NCBI GenBank assembly: GCA_937950065.1
Contig: CALFEN010000325.1
Span: 1-38,809 of the forward strand
Length of the DNA: 38,809 bases
Direction: 5' to 3'
DNA from: an uncultured bacterium
GTDB lineage: Bacteria; Patescibacteria; JAEDAM01; Absconditabacterales; Absconditicoccaceae
In this document: in pieces, positions 1 to 10,059 of the stretch
How positions within the stretch are numbered: position 1 is the first letter of the stretch
Layout: the number at the start of each line of letters is the position of its first letter
Program-made: the position numbers and the translations under genes
The notes under the pieces: generated by a model
The model's input: only the letters and a program-made list of their open reading frames with translations
What the model was told of the DNA's origin: nothing
Databases searched by the model: none

Positions 1-320
1 GCATCATTTTCGCAGCCGCTGTTTCATTCGTCGGATAAGGGATCTAATTTAAGCCAACATTGTTCTTTTTTTATTCATCGTCTTTGTCGATTGGAGTCTC
101 TTATATTATATACGGCTTCTACTCATTCTCTAGCTAGATTTATTGCTACGACATTAGTTTTTGTTCTTTCAGCGAAATCTATACCATAATTTATAGTTAC
201 AACTATTCATATAAGTCAGGTAGCTATCATTATACTTATTATTACAAGTTCTATCATTGTAAATGCTCTTTTCTTGTTTCACCTAATAATTGTTAAATTT
301 CTATTTGAAAAAATCATCAT
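1..320 (-). CDS. type IV prepilin-like protein, 3' end beyond window
   Basis: The frame is open from an ATG at 320 (a second ATG lies at 317) to the left edge, so only about 106 residues are visible. Residues 19-25 read A|FTMIEL, a class III prepilin peptidase site with Phe at +1 and Glu at +5, followed by a hydrophobic helix (IISIMIATGLIGIVV). Position -1 is Ala (A19) rather than the usual Gly, which some pseudopilins tolerate. Further on, LAREGVEAVYNIRDSN matches the helix region of CPR pseudopilins. Several glycines are UGA. It is probably a minor pilin or pseudopilin of the type IV pilus. Its divergent neighbour is a membrane protein. Confidence 0.8.
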
Positions 321-398
321 AAACTTTATAATAGGTAAAAATTTTATATATATAATAATAAATATTTTATTTTTTAAATCAACTCAATCTTAATAATA

Positions 399-1076
399 AT
401 GGATAAGAATTTATATGACTTCCTGATAATATGATCAGTGGGAATATTGTTTATATTTTGCATAGGGATATGATTAAATAAAATGATAAAAATCATTATA
501 TGAAGTTATATACTTATAGCTACATCACTTGCAATATTTAGCTTATTGGAGTTTTTTACTACATCTTTGATGTGATTTAGGTTGCCATTTATTGATTATG
601 ATATATCGCCTATCCTCAATTTTATAAATTCTTATAAACAATATATTAATATATTATTATACTTTGTCCTCTTTGCCTTAATTTTCGTTAAATTTTCTAT
701 AGTTAAGCTCGAGGCTAAAAACCTTTGACTAAAAATTTTATTTTATGTATTACTTACTCCGCTTACAGTGATGAGTATTGTTTCCAGTCTTTTGGTAGCT
801 GTCTTCGGTGCACAAGTGATAGACAATGAAAAACTTATAAAATTTGTACAACAGTTTGAAGAGTCTACAGACCCTTCGCAGGCTTCAACTGTGAGTGCTC
901 AAGATCCTCAAAATTCTGATCTTACTACAGCCTCAAATCAAGTACAAACTTCCAAAAAAAGATCAGTAATGTATTACTTTTTTAGGCTTACTCCTATATG
1001 GATAATATTGCCTTGATTTTTTATATTACTTATCAGTGTGTTTTTGTGATGAGTTAAAGTATGATGAGAGAGATAA
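399..1076 (+). CDS. multi-pass membrane protein, unknown function
   Basis: This 225-residue protein is read from ATG 399 to TAA with UGA as Gly. It has hydrophobic segments near residues 8-25, 33-50, 78-95 and 105-125, then a hydrophilic Ser/Thr/Gln-rich loop (about 135-180), and a last hydrophobic segment near 190-215 ending in a short Gly/Lys/Arg tail. The loop is probably outside or cytosolic between membrane helices. I do not recognise a family. The gene is divergent from the prepilin gene on its left, with only 78 bases between their starts, so the two may share a regulatory region. Confidence 0.65.
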
Positions 1077-1186
1077 TACAATATGCGTTTCATCGACTCT
1101 TTGACCCTTTATTCTATAAAAATTTACTATATATTTAGTGAAAAAAACAAGATTGTAAATTTTATAAAAATTACAATAATTTGTAC

Positions 1187-1214
1187 TTGAAAAAATAAAA
1201 TAAATAATTATATT
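1187..1214 (+). promoter_or_regulatory. promoter of the ferredoxin operon
   Basis: A TTGAAA box (1187-1192) and a TATATT box (1209-1214) are separated by 16 bases. They lie about 37 bases upstream of the ferredoxin ATG. The same 16-base spacing recurs at most promoter-like sites in this window. Confidence 0.5.
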
Positions 1215-1250
1215 TATAACGGCTGTTTTTTTATTTAAAAAGAAAAAAAT

Positions 1251-1475
1251 ATGGCAAAAAAAATCTTAAAAGTAAATAAAGATGCTTGTATTTGATGTGG
1301 CGTATGTGTCGCTATATGTAGGGATGTTTTTGATATAGATGATGAATGAAAGTCAACTGTAATAAAACAACCTGAAACAGAACAAGAGATTAACTGAACA
1401 AATGAAGCAATAGATGCTTGCTGTGTGGACGCAATTTACTTTGAAGAAATCGAAGAAGAAGTTGTTGCTGAATAA
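1251..1475 (+). CDS. 4Fe-4S ferredoxin, single-cluster type
   Basis: A 74-residue small acidic electron carrier. The motif C13-x2-C16-x2-C19-x3-C23 is followed by a C-terminal Cys pair (C55, C56) in ACCVDAI, where most ferredoxins have CPVDAI. This fits a monocluster (Thermotoga-like) ferredoxin using C13, C16, C19 and one of C55/C56. G15 in CIGCG is encoded by UGA, which is direct evidence for recoding. The second half is rich in Glu. The gene opens the + strand run leading to NDK and L31, 39 bases before ndk, and probably serves housekeeping redox reactions in the cytoplasm. Confidence 0.9.
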
Positions 1476-1514
1476 ACAGTAAATATAATTTTTAGATAAT
1501 AATAAAATATATTG

Positions 1515-1961
1515 ATGAAAAGAACATTGGTAATACTAAAAACTGACGCTTTAAAAAGATGACTTACTGGTAAAATCATAGACAGATTAGAATCAAAATG
1601 ATTGAAATTAGTAGCTAGCAAGATGACAGTTTTGGATGAAGAGATCTTAAAGGTTCATTATTCACATTTAGCTGATAAACCATTTTTCCCTGAAATAGTA
1701 GAATATATGACAGATTGACCTGTAGTTTTACAGGTATGGGAAGGTAAAGATGCTCCAAGTATTGTAAGACTTATGCTTGGTATTACAAATTCAGCAGAGG
1801 CTAATCCTGGTACAATAAGATGAGATCTCGCCGTGGGTAAATGAAAAAATCTTATGCATGCATCAGAAAGCGATGAAGCAGCCGTTGTAGAAGTTGAAAG
1901 GTTTTTCAAAGCTGAAGAGATTTACAGCTATACAAAAGTAGACGAATCAGAACTTTACTAA
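1515..1961 (+). CDS. ndk: nucleoside diphosphate kinase
   Basis: A 148-residue protein of the usual NDK length (about 140-150). It balances NTP pools by moving the gamma phosphate through a phosphohistidine. The N-terminus [15 protein letters not shown] matches the family start, where most members have KPDA. The segment NPGTIRGDLAV is the nucleotide-binding Kpn-loop region, and NLMHASES carries the catalytic histidine, H115. At least five conserved glycines are UGA. It lies 39 bases after the ferredoxin gene and before a hairpin-rich spacer. Nucleotide salvage fits the reduced metabolism expected of this group. Confidence 0.95.
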
Positions 1962-2192
1962 TAGGCGTTGTCTGTGCACGACGTGTATTTAAATATAAGT
2001 AGCTTTGCTATAATAAGTAAAGGGTATGTTAAAAATATATTTAGATTATATCCTAAATAGAGTGGCGTTGCCACACTCGCATTGCGAGACTTAAACTTAA
2101 AAAAACTAGGTTCGTATTGATAAAAATAGATTTAAGCTATAAGCCAAAATAATACAAGTGGCGTTGCCACATTTATATATTAATTATAAAAA
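1962..2192. repeat. cluster of short triloop hairpins before the L31 gene
   Basis: This 231-base spacer holds several small inverted repeats with three-base loops: CAC-GAC-GTG (1977-1985), TAGC-TTT-GCTA (2000-2010), GTGGC-GTT-GCCAC (2062-2074), CTCGC-ATT-GCGAG (2076-2088) and an exact second copy of GTGGC-GTT-GCCAC (2158-2170). The core GGCGTTG also occurs at 1964. None is followed by a T run, so they do not look like terminators. They may form a leader RNA for L31 or be a small repeat element; the role is unknown. Confidence 0.55.
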
Positions 2193-2417
2193 ATGAAAAA
2201 AGATATTCACCCAAAATATTTTAAAGAAGTAGAAGTTGTTTGTATCTGTGGAAATAAATTTACAGTAAACGCTGCTGCTCAATGACCTATCAAAATTGAA
2301 TCATGCCCAGCATGTCATTCTACATACACAGGTAAAGAGAAGACAATCGTAGCAAAAGGTAGAATGGAGAAATACCTAGAAAGACAGAAAAAAATAGATG
2401 CTTTGAAAAATAAATAA
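2193..2417 (+). CDS. rpmE: 50S ribosomal protein bL31
   Basis: A 74-residue protein of typical bL31 length. It begins MKKDIHPKY, the family signature, and carries the zinc-type cysteines C17-x-C19 and C38-x2-C41 (C+ form), followed by HSTYTGKEK. The last third is basic and helical, as in L31 proteins. One conserved Gly (AAQGPI) is UGA. L31 binds the 5S/central protuberance region and bridges the ribosomal subunits. The gene follows an unusual hairpin-rich spacer that could be its leader, and is followed after 6 bases by the next gene. Confidence 0.93.
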
Positions 2418-2423
2418 TATATA

Positions 2424-3065
2424 ATGTCTATGAAATTGCTTTTCTTAAAGCATTATCTAAAAGATGCAAAAATACTATATATTATAAGCCATGATTCATT
2501 TATCTACATGTGAATGCTTTTTAAATATCTTTTGTTTCTAGTATTACTTTATGGTGCTTATTGGTTGGTATATACATATATCTTCCAGTGAGATGAGTTA
2601 AATACTTTGATGACATGGATATTTGGAATATCTTGAATAATGGTTTATTTTTATTTTATTATAGATTTTTTGGATTATTATCTGGATAGTATTGTTTTGA
2701 CAGAAACAGGACTTGTTATCTTTAACTGGGACTGACTTTTGAAATACAAAACCCAAACTTTAAACCGAGAAGCAATAGATGCAGTAGATAATGAACAGAG
2801 TTGAATATTTGATGTGGCTTTTAATAAATGAAATCTGACTATCAGAAGAGAAAATGAAAAGTATAAATTTGAAGATGTACATAATCCGAATAAGAAGATA
2901 GAGCTTATCATGGAAACAAAAAATGATTTGGCGAAGGACGAAACTACTGTAGAGCCTGAACTTGATAAGTTTGATATACTTGTAGAAACTTTATGAGAGA
3001 TTATTAAAGAGTATTGACAAAATCCTAAAGATAAACCAAAATCAGATAATATTTATTTAGATTAG
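2424..3065 (+). CDS. two-helix membrane protein with PH-like domain
   Basis: A 213-residue protein. Two hydrophobic segments (about residues 30-52 and 65-86) are followed by a beta-rich stretch (LDSIVLTETGLVIFNWDGLL and on) that looks like the bacterial PH-like fold fused to paired membrane helices, often seen in CPR genomes. The C-terminal third is charged and probably cytosolic (KDETTVEPELDKFDILVETLG). It ends in TAG, so TAG is a stop here. It sits 6 bases after rpmE and 6 bases before a Nudix gene, so it is probably co-transcribed with them. The PH-like assignment rests on pattern only; the function is unknown. Confidence 0.6.
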
Positions 3066-3071
3066 ATAAAT

Positions 3072-3500
3072 ATGGAAGTTTGAATAGACTATATCGGAGT
3101 TTGAGTAGGAGGTTTAATATTTGATCAGGATGGTAAGATTTTATTACTCAAAAGAGGACTAAAATCTAAAAATAGGATATGATATTGGTCTATGCCATGA
3201 TGAAAATTAGAATTTGGAGAAACTCTAGAAAACGCTTTAAAAAGAGAGATTAAAGAAGAACTTGATATTGATGTAGAACTCGAAGACCTCCTTTGAATCA
3301 AGCAAACCATATTTGATCAACATTGGATTAATGTATTGTATGTTGTTAAAGTAATAGGAGGTGTCATCAAAAATGTGGAGAAAAATTATGGTAAATGTGA
3401 TGAAATATCTCGATTTGATTTGGATAATTTGCCAGATTTTATTACATCAAATGCATTGTTTGCTATAGATACTTACAAGATATTTAAAAATATAGAATAA
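3072..3500 (+). CDS. Nudix hydrolase, copy 1
   Basis: A 142-residue single-domain protein. The Nudix box GKLEFGE...REIKEELDI fits Gx5Ex7REUxEE, lacking only the last Gly, and is preceded by the typical WSMPGG. Enzymes of this family cleave nucleoside diphosphates linked to another moiety and need Mg2+; the substrate cannot be told. The N-terminus GIDYIGVGVGG is shared almost exactly with the next gene, so the two are tandem duplicates (about 5 bases apart). Glycines are a mix of GGN and UGA, including both Gly of the conserved PGG. Confidence 0.9.
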
Positions 3501-3505
3501 TAAAT

Positions 3506-3937
3506 ATGAAAGCTTGAATAGATTATATCGGAGTTTGAGTCTGATGACTTGTTGTTAATGATAATTGACAAGTTTTGTTGATGAAAAGATGACCGAAATC
3601 AAAGATTTTGGCTTGATACCGATCTCAACCATGATGAGCTGTAGAATTTGGAGAAAGAGCAGAAAACGCAATGTTTAGAGAGATTAAAGAGGAGCTTGAT
3701 ATTGAGGTAGAGGTAGTTAGATTTGTATGAATTACAGAAACATTATCTGAATGACAGCATTGGGTAAACCCATCTTATATTCTAAAGATAAAGTCAGGAA
3801 CTCCAAAGCCTATGGAAAAAGATAAATGAAAGGTTGATGAAGTCAGACGATTTGATCTTGATAGTCTACCAGAACTTATTACTCCTTATACAATAGATAC
3901 TATAAATGCTTATAAAAAATTAAAAAATAGTCTTTAA
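3506..3937 (+). CDS. Nudix hydrolase, copy 2
   Basis: A 143-residue paralog of the preceding gene. Its Nudix box GAVEFGE...REIKEELDI is intact. It differs in the nucleotide/substrate loop (KSKILAGYRSQPGG, HWVNPSYILKI), suggesting a related but distinct substrate. It uses UGA more often than copy 1: the GG in GVGVGG is UGA-UGA here and GGA-GGT there. This is a natural demonstration that UGA and GGN are synonymous in this genome. Its stop is 16 bases before atpD. The duplication looks old in most of the protein, but the first 35 bases are nearly identical. Confidence 0.9.
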
Positions 3938-3953
3938 ATCTTAAATAAAATAC

Positions 3954-5357
<1,404 letters not shown>

Positions 5358-5361
5358 TTAT

Positions 5362-5396
5362 AAAAAAGCATTGATATCATTATCGATGCTTTTTTA
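5362..5396 (+). terminator. rho-independent terminator after atpD
   Basis: The stem GCATTGATA / TATCGATGC (one G-T pair) has a TCAT loop, flanked by A6 on the left and T6 on the right. It starts a few bases after the atpD stop and closes the ferredoxin-to-atpD run. Confidence 0.85.
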
Positions 5397-5536
5397 TAAA
5401 ATTAGTAATATTAATAAAAATCCATATTTTAAATATTTTTCTGCAAAATCAATATTTTGTACTTCCAAAATGTTTTTAAATCAGGAAAATTTTTATATAA
5501 AAAGATTGATAATCTGTCTATTTTTTAAAATATCGC

Positions 5537-5564
5537 TTGACAAATATATTAAAATAAATATATT
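5537..5564 (+). promoter_or_regulatory. promoter TTGACA-16-TATATT
   Basis: A consensus -35 box (5537-5542) and -10 box (5559-5564) are separated by 16 bases, 30 bases upstream of the ATG at 5595. The 5400-5536 stretch before it is AT-rich with no gene that I can support. Confidence 0.65.
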
Positions 5565-5594
5565 TACTTGAGTTCTAGATGTTTATATATATAG

Positions 5595-6647
5595 ATGAAT
5601 CATACAAGGTTGAGGGTAGTTAATAATGTAAGCTTGCATATAAAGCCAAGGATTACGGTAGATTGGAAATACTTTAAAGAAAATTATCCACCTTTCTCTA
5701 TAGCCCTAGATGGTTTTGTGAGGGGAGCTCCTACATATACAGAGATGTGACCTTATGCAAATTTTAATCATCATGAGGGAGTGGATAGATTAGCTACGAG
5801 AAGTACTTGTGCACAAGTGTTGTTGGCCATTAGACAGTGACTTTTTGAAGCGTTTAGTCTCGGATGAAAGCCTAAAGTAAATATCTGGGTAAACGACTGT
5901 GATCTTGATACTGCTCTGGCCGTATGGATATTAAAAAATTATAGACCAAACAGATATCCAGAATTAGATTTTTTTGTAGATCGTTTGGTTCATAATGAAG
6001 ATTTTTTGGATGTAACATGAGGGACTTATAATAGGGTATCTCCAGGTACGATAAGTGTATATGAAGAGGGAAATCTTTTCCTATCAATATTGAACGGTTG
6101 AGGAAAGAATAAAACACATATTATGTGATATCTATCGCGAATAGGAGAACCTTATAATTTCCATCGTCATAATGGGAGCCTATCTATAATGCCATCTTAC
6201 AAAATGAGGGGCGTGATAAATCAGATATGACAAAGGATCGCCTTATATATAAGGTGACAATGAGAGATTAGGGAATTAGATACAACTTATGAGAAGATTT
6301 GATGATGAAAAATTAAGTGAGACAAACAATGGTATTTAATAAGAGAGATAGGATACGACGCTAGACAGGTTTTCTTTAAAGATAACGTCCTTGCATTTGT
6401 ATCTGTTAGAGATAATGCCGATGGAACATATACTTACACTTTAGGTAAAGTTTCTCAATTTGTATATTTCCCACTAAAGTCTTTGTATGATCTAATGAAT
6501 AAGAAAGAAGGGATCCCTGATGATCAAATAGATCGTTGGTGAGGGAGTGATATTATATGAGGTTCGCCTAGATTTAATCATACAAGGATGTCTCCAGAGA
6601 CGGTAGAAGAAATAATAAATGATTATTTTAGGCAAAATAAGATTTAA
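5595..6647 (+). CDS. unknown protein with DHH-phosphoesterase-like motifs
   Basis: A 350-residue soluble protein with no membrane segment. Residues about 58-63 read NFNHHEGVDR and residues about 100-112 read VNDCDLDTALAVWILKN. The spacing and the acidic/His character recall the DHH motif and the D-x-D-x2-A helix of DHH-family phosphoesterases, but the usual N-terminal D-x-D strand is not obvious. The rest (HRHNGSLSIM, KQWYLIREIGYDARQVFF, PRFNHTRMSPETVEEII) is unfamiliar. It has its own promoter and is followed 16 bases later by the diguanylate cyclase gene. A metal-dependent phosphoesterase is possible but unproven. Confidence 0.6.
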
Positions 6648-6663
6648 ATATAAAATATAAAAA

Positions 6664-7851
6664 ATGCTAGTAAAAGGTATTGTAAGACCTAGCGTTATAA
6701 AAAGGGTTTATACTAATCAATTTAAGACCAGAATTGAAGGCATGTTGGAGACAAACAATCGTCGTTTATTTCATATTTTGTGTTGAGGTCTTGTTGTTTG
6801 AGAACTTGCAGATAAGGTTTGATATGATTATATAGGTGAAATAATTAAAATTTTAAGTGCGTCTTGACTATTGTTTTTAAATAGATTTCAAGCTAGAATT
6901 TACAATGAATTAAAAGATATTTTGGTTCACAGTCCGGAAAATATTTTTAGTTATGATATGAAAACCTGATGTCTTACCAGAATAGAAAAAGAAGGACTTT
7001 TTGAATGAAAAAAACATCATATAAAGAAATGTCGTTGCATAATGTGATTTAGAAATAGATGATGTTCTTTATTCAAGCTCGGCAGTAAGGATTGTCCAGT
7101 ACAGACATGTTTGAATGCTGGACAGATGTTGGATTATAATTCTGGACATTATAGGATTGTTTCATATCCTGTACTTGATCAGAATTGAGAGATAACCTCC
7201 ATAACTATAAAGATAAAGGATGTAAGAGTTTTTCATGAACATGGTAAAAGCTTAAGAGAAACAGCAGAAACCGATCCTAAAACATGATTATTTAATGATA
7301 GAGGTCTTATAGCATCATTTTTGGACAAATACATGAAGCCTAGAAATACTCAAAAGATTTCTGTTTGTTTCATAGACCTAGATAGATTTAAGGATGTGAA
7401 CGATAATTATTGACATAATATGTGAGATGAAGTTTTAAAAGAGGTCGCTGCAAGGCTATTAAAGTCCGTCCGTAGGGAAGATATTGTTGTGCGTCCATGA
7501 TGAGATGAGTTCTTGATAGTTTTTGGAAATATTGATGAAGCAAATTTGTCTAGGAGAATAGAGAGTATAGAAGATATCTTGAAGCAGCCTTTTGAAATAG
7601 ATTGACATATTATAAACATATCTTGAAGTGTTTGATATGCTTCATCAGAGTTTGATCCTCTCCAATTCCAAATAGGAAATGAAGAAGATGTCTCTTCCGC
7701 AGGACAAGATCATATAGAGCTTTGAGAATGTGTTTCGCCTTTGGAAAAGCAGAGAGATATGGTATCCAGACGATTAAAAGAATTAGTTTCAGTTGCTGAT
7801 AAAAGAATGTATGGAGTTAAAAATTGAGAAGAGAAAGGGGGAGTAAAATAA
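6664..7851 (+). CDS. diguanylate cyclase with N-terminal Cys-rich PAS-like sensor
   Basis: A 395-residue protein. Residues about 90-215 look PAS-like with a cysteine cluster (KKCRCIMG, GCSLFKLGSKDCPVQTC), which could bind a metal or sense redox. The GGDEF domain covers about 225-390: FIDLDRFKDVNDNYGHNMGDE, then the active site PGGDEF (G279-F283), whose two glycines are consecutive UGA codons. An inhibitory I-site RRED (270-273) lies five residues before it. It would make c-di-GMP from two GTP. An acidic insert (about 320-350) interrupts the C-terminal part. It precedes an HD-domain gene and lies 2 kb before a GT2 gene. Confidence 0.9.
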
Positions 7852-7903
7852 TTCTGAAAATCTATTTGTTGATTTGTATATTTTTTTAGATAATTAAATA
7901 AAA

Positions 7904-9061
7904 ATGATTTGATCGCTTATATCCCTGATGTTTAGATGACTTTCCATTATCAGATGGAATAATTTCCCGAGAGTGGAAGATGTTTCTGAAACAGATAATT
8001 TAGCTATGGTATTACATACCTGCTTTATTCTGCATAAGATACTAGAGGAGAAATGGGGAATTTCCACGGATATAAATTTTATCTATAAAAAAATATTATT
8101 TTCTTCTTTTATCACATTCGTATTGTCTGATATAAATTCAGAGTTAAAAAAGAATATGATAAAAAAGAATAATCTTATATATGCCAAACTTGAACTTAAG
8201 GTTTATAACATAATACTTTCTCTAGACCTTCCTCCTCAAATAAAAAAAGACATACAATGAATGATGCAGGCAGATAATACGCTTTTTGGAGATAAGTTTA
8301 AATTGGAGAATGATCTCATAAGTTTCTCTAAAATAGTCGTAGCAAGACAGGAGGCACTAAATAACGCTGTAGTCTATAAAGATGTTTATAAGGTGCTTGT
8401 CCAAGAAATGGACGAAAGGATTAAAGAAGTTCAATTTGAACTATTTGCCAAATGTTATACCAAAGATATACAAAAATATCTTTCAACTATTAGAAGACTT
8501 CAATTCTGTTCAAGATGGAATAGAACTAGAAGAAAGTATCCTATTTCAGTTTTATCACATCTTTATATAGTTTTTGCATTGTGATATTTTATAGGAATAT
8601 TGGAAAATATGGACATGCAAAAGATTATTGAGATTATGACTAGATGACTTTTCCACGACGTTTCTGAAGCATTGACTTGAGATGTCCTTACTTACACCAA
8701 AAATGCAGTAGAATGACTTAGAGATTTAATTTCAGAGATTGAAGAAGAAGTAATAGAAAATAAACTTTTGATATATTTCAAAAAATTTGAATTTAAATGA
8801 AATATAAAAGATTATATATTAAATCCTATGCATGGAGACTTATGAAATCTTGTAAAAATAGCAGATATCTTTAGTGCGCTTTTTGAAGCAAGAATAGAAG
8901 CTCCTCAGAGTCCGGAATATCAGGAAATTTATTCAAATACAAAAAAGATATTAAATAAAAAGAATAAAAAATCTGTAGATTATATCCATAAGTTTGGTAT
9001 AGATTATTTTGATGAGAATTTCTTGGATAGTTTGATGTCAAATGAAAAAGCGGCCGAGTAG
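7904..9061 (+). CDS. HD-domain hydrolase, YfbR/HDDC2-like C-terminal domain
   Basis: A 385-residue protein. The C-terminal half carries YPISVLSHLY, then LFHDVSEALTGD with H251-D252, and a later Asp. This is the arrangement of YfbR-type 5'-deoxynucleotidases (His, His-Asp, Asp binding a metal). The N-terminal half begins RWNNFPRVEDVSE...VLHT, which resembles a second, degenerate copy of the same fold start. YfbR proteins are about 200 residues, so this looks like a doubled or extended member. The gene ends in TAG inside a terminator stem and lies 52 bases after the GGDEF gene. Nucleotide (dNMP) turnover is the best guess. Confidence 0.8.
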
Positions 9062-9078
9062 TTCAGGGTCGCTTTTTC
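9044..9078 (+). terminator. terminator overlapping the HD gene stop
   Basis: The nine-base stem GAAAAAGCG / CGCTTTTTC (extendable by GCC/GGT) encloses the TAG stop. The T5 run on the 3' side suits rho-independent termination. It also marks the left border of the foreign-looking gene that follows. Confidence 0.6.
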
Positions 9079-9105
9079 GGTAAGGGATACCTCCCGATAA
9101 TTTTT

Positions 9106-9834
9106 TTAGAAGATTTTTGCGAAAGCCCCGGACACCCCGTGCTTTGCGTAAATTGAGAAAAGGGGCGGGGCGAGCTTCTCGTAGCACGACATCGCACACA
9201 ATAATACGGTTACGCCGAAAAGTCCGTTCAATACGGGCTGAACGTAACCAGCCGATATCACGTCTGCCCTCTCCGCAAACAGAATCAGGCTGATAGTCAA
9301 AAACTCTGCGGTTGCTTTTACTTTTCCCCAGGTCTTGGCTCCGGTGTCAAATTTCGTATTGGTGCGTTTAGATAGCCAGACCAAAAGGGGTCTGGACAGC
9401 TGGGACAAGGTCTGCAGCACGAGAAGCGCTACAAAGATGTACGACGATAAAACTCCCTGCCACACGAAGAAACAAAAACAACTTAAGGTTGTTGCCTTGT
9501 CGGCAAGGGGATCCAACCATTTGCCGGTTTCGCTTACGAAGTTAAACCGGCGGGCGATGAGTCCGTCCAGCGCATCAGTTAACGCCACGGCTACGAACAG
9601 TGGAATTGCCCAATACCACAGTTCATAGTAAGCCAAAAAGACCCAGATGATAGATCCGAGGATCCTCAAAAGGGATATTACATTTGGCTTTAGAATCGGG
9701 TTGTTCATGATAAACAGAGTTTTTGAACATTCCAATTCATCCAGTTCCATGGCTTTTTTGGTTAATCCGCGTTTTGCCAACAAAAAAAGACAAAATACGA
9801 TGAAGCTGACGCTGAATATAACGGCTATTTCCAT
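9106..9834 (-). CDS. CDP-alcohol phosphatidyltransferase (PgsA-like), foreign origin
   Basis: A 242-residue membrane protein. The family signature D-x2-DG-x2-AR-x8-G-x3-D-x3-D is complete (DALDGLIARR...GKWLDPLADK). A hydrophobic N-terminal helix and several later helices fit a PgsA-like enzyme that makes phosphatidylglycerol phosphate or a related lipid, but the acceptor cannot be told. ATG at 9834 is chosen because GGGAG lies just upstream; a TTG at 9855 is the alternative. It is strikingly unlike its neighbours: GC is clearly higher, Arg is often CGN, all 12 glycines are GGN with no UGA, and a strong Shine-Dalgarno is present. It ends in TAA, so it reads identically in code 11 and 25. Recent transfer is likely. 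Confidence 0.92.
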   Translation of the reverse strand: MEIAVIFSVSFIVFCLFLLAKRGLTKKAMELDELECSKTLFIMNNPILKPNVISLLRILGSIIWVFLAYYELWYWAIPLFVAVALTDALDGLIARRFNFVSETGKWLDPLADKATTLSCFCFFVWQGVLSSYIFVALLVLQTLSQLSRPLLVWLSKRTNTKFDTGAKTWGKVKATAEFLTISLILFAERADVISAGYVQPVLNGLFGVTVLLCAMSCYEKLAPPLFSIYAKHGVSGAFAKIF

Positions 9835-10003
9835 GGTTTCGCTCCCATTTAACAATTTTTATGGCTATTTACTTATAGTTAAAATTACTATAAATGCAAT
9901 AAAAACATAACTCTTTTATTTATTTTATTTGAAATTTTTGAAATATAATTTATGACCTTTTGCAAGTATGACAGAAAAGATTTATATTTACTTTTTCAAA
10001 GAA

Positions 10004-10031
10004 TTGATTTTTGGGTAAACTTTGTTATTAT
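10004..10031 (+). promoter_or_regulatory. probable promoter of the GT2 gene
   Basis: TTGATT (10004-10009) and TATTAT (10026-10031) lie 16 bases apart, about 29 bases before ATG 10060. A TATAAT also lies at 9944, but without a good -35. The 9835-10059 spacer is AT-rich and also contains the start region of the phosphatidyltransferase gene. Confidence 0.4.
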
Positions 10032-10059
10032 ACATATAGTTTTTATAAAAAAATTTATA

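Noticed and set aside
9335..9910. + strand frames across the phosphatidyltransferase gene
   Set aside because: The - strand frame has the full CDP-alcohol phosphatidyltransferase signature; the + frames have no recognisable motif.
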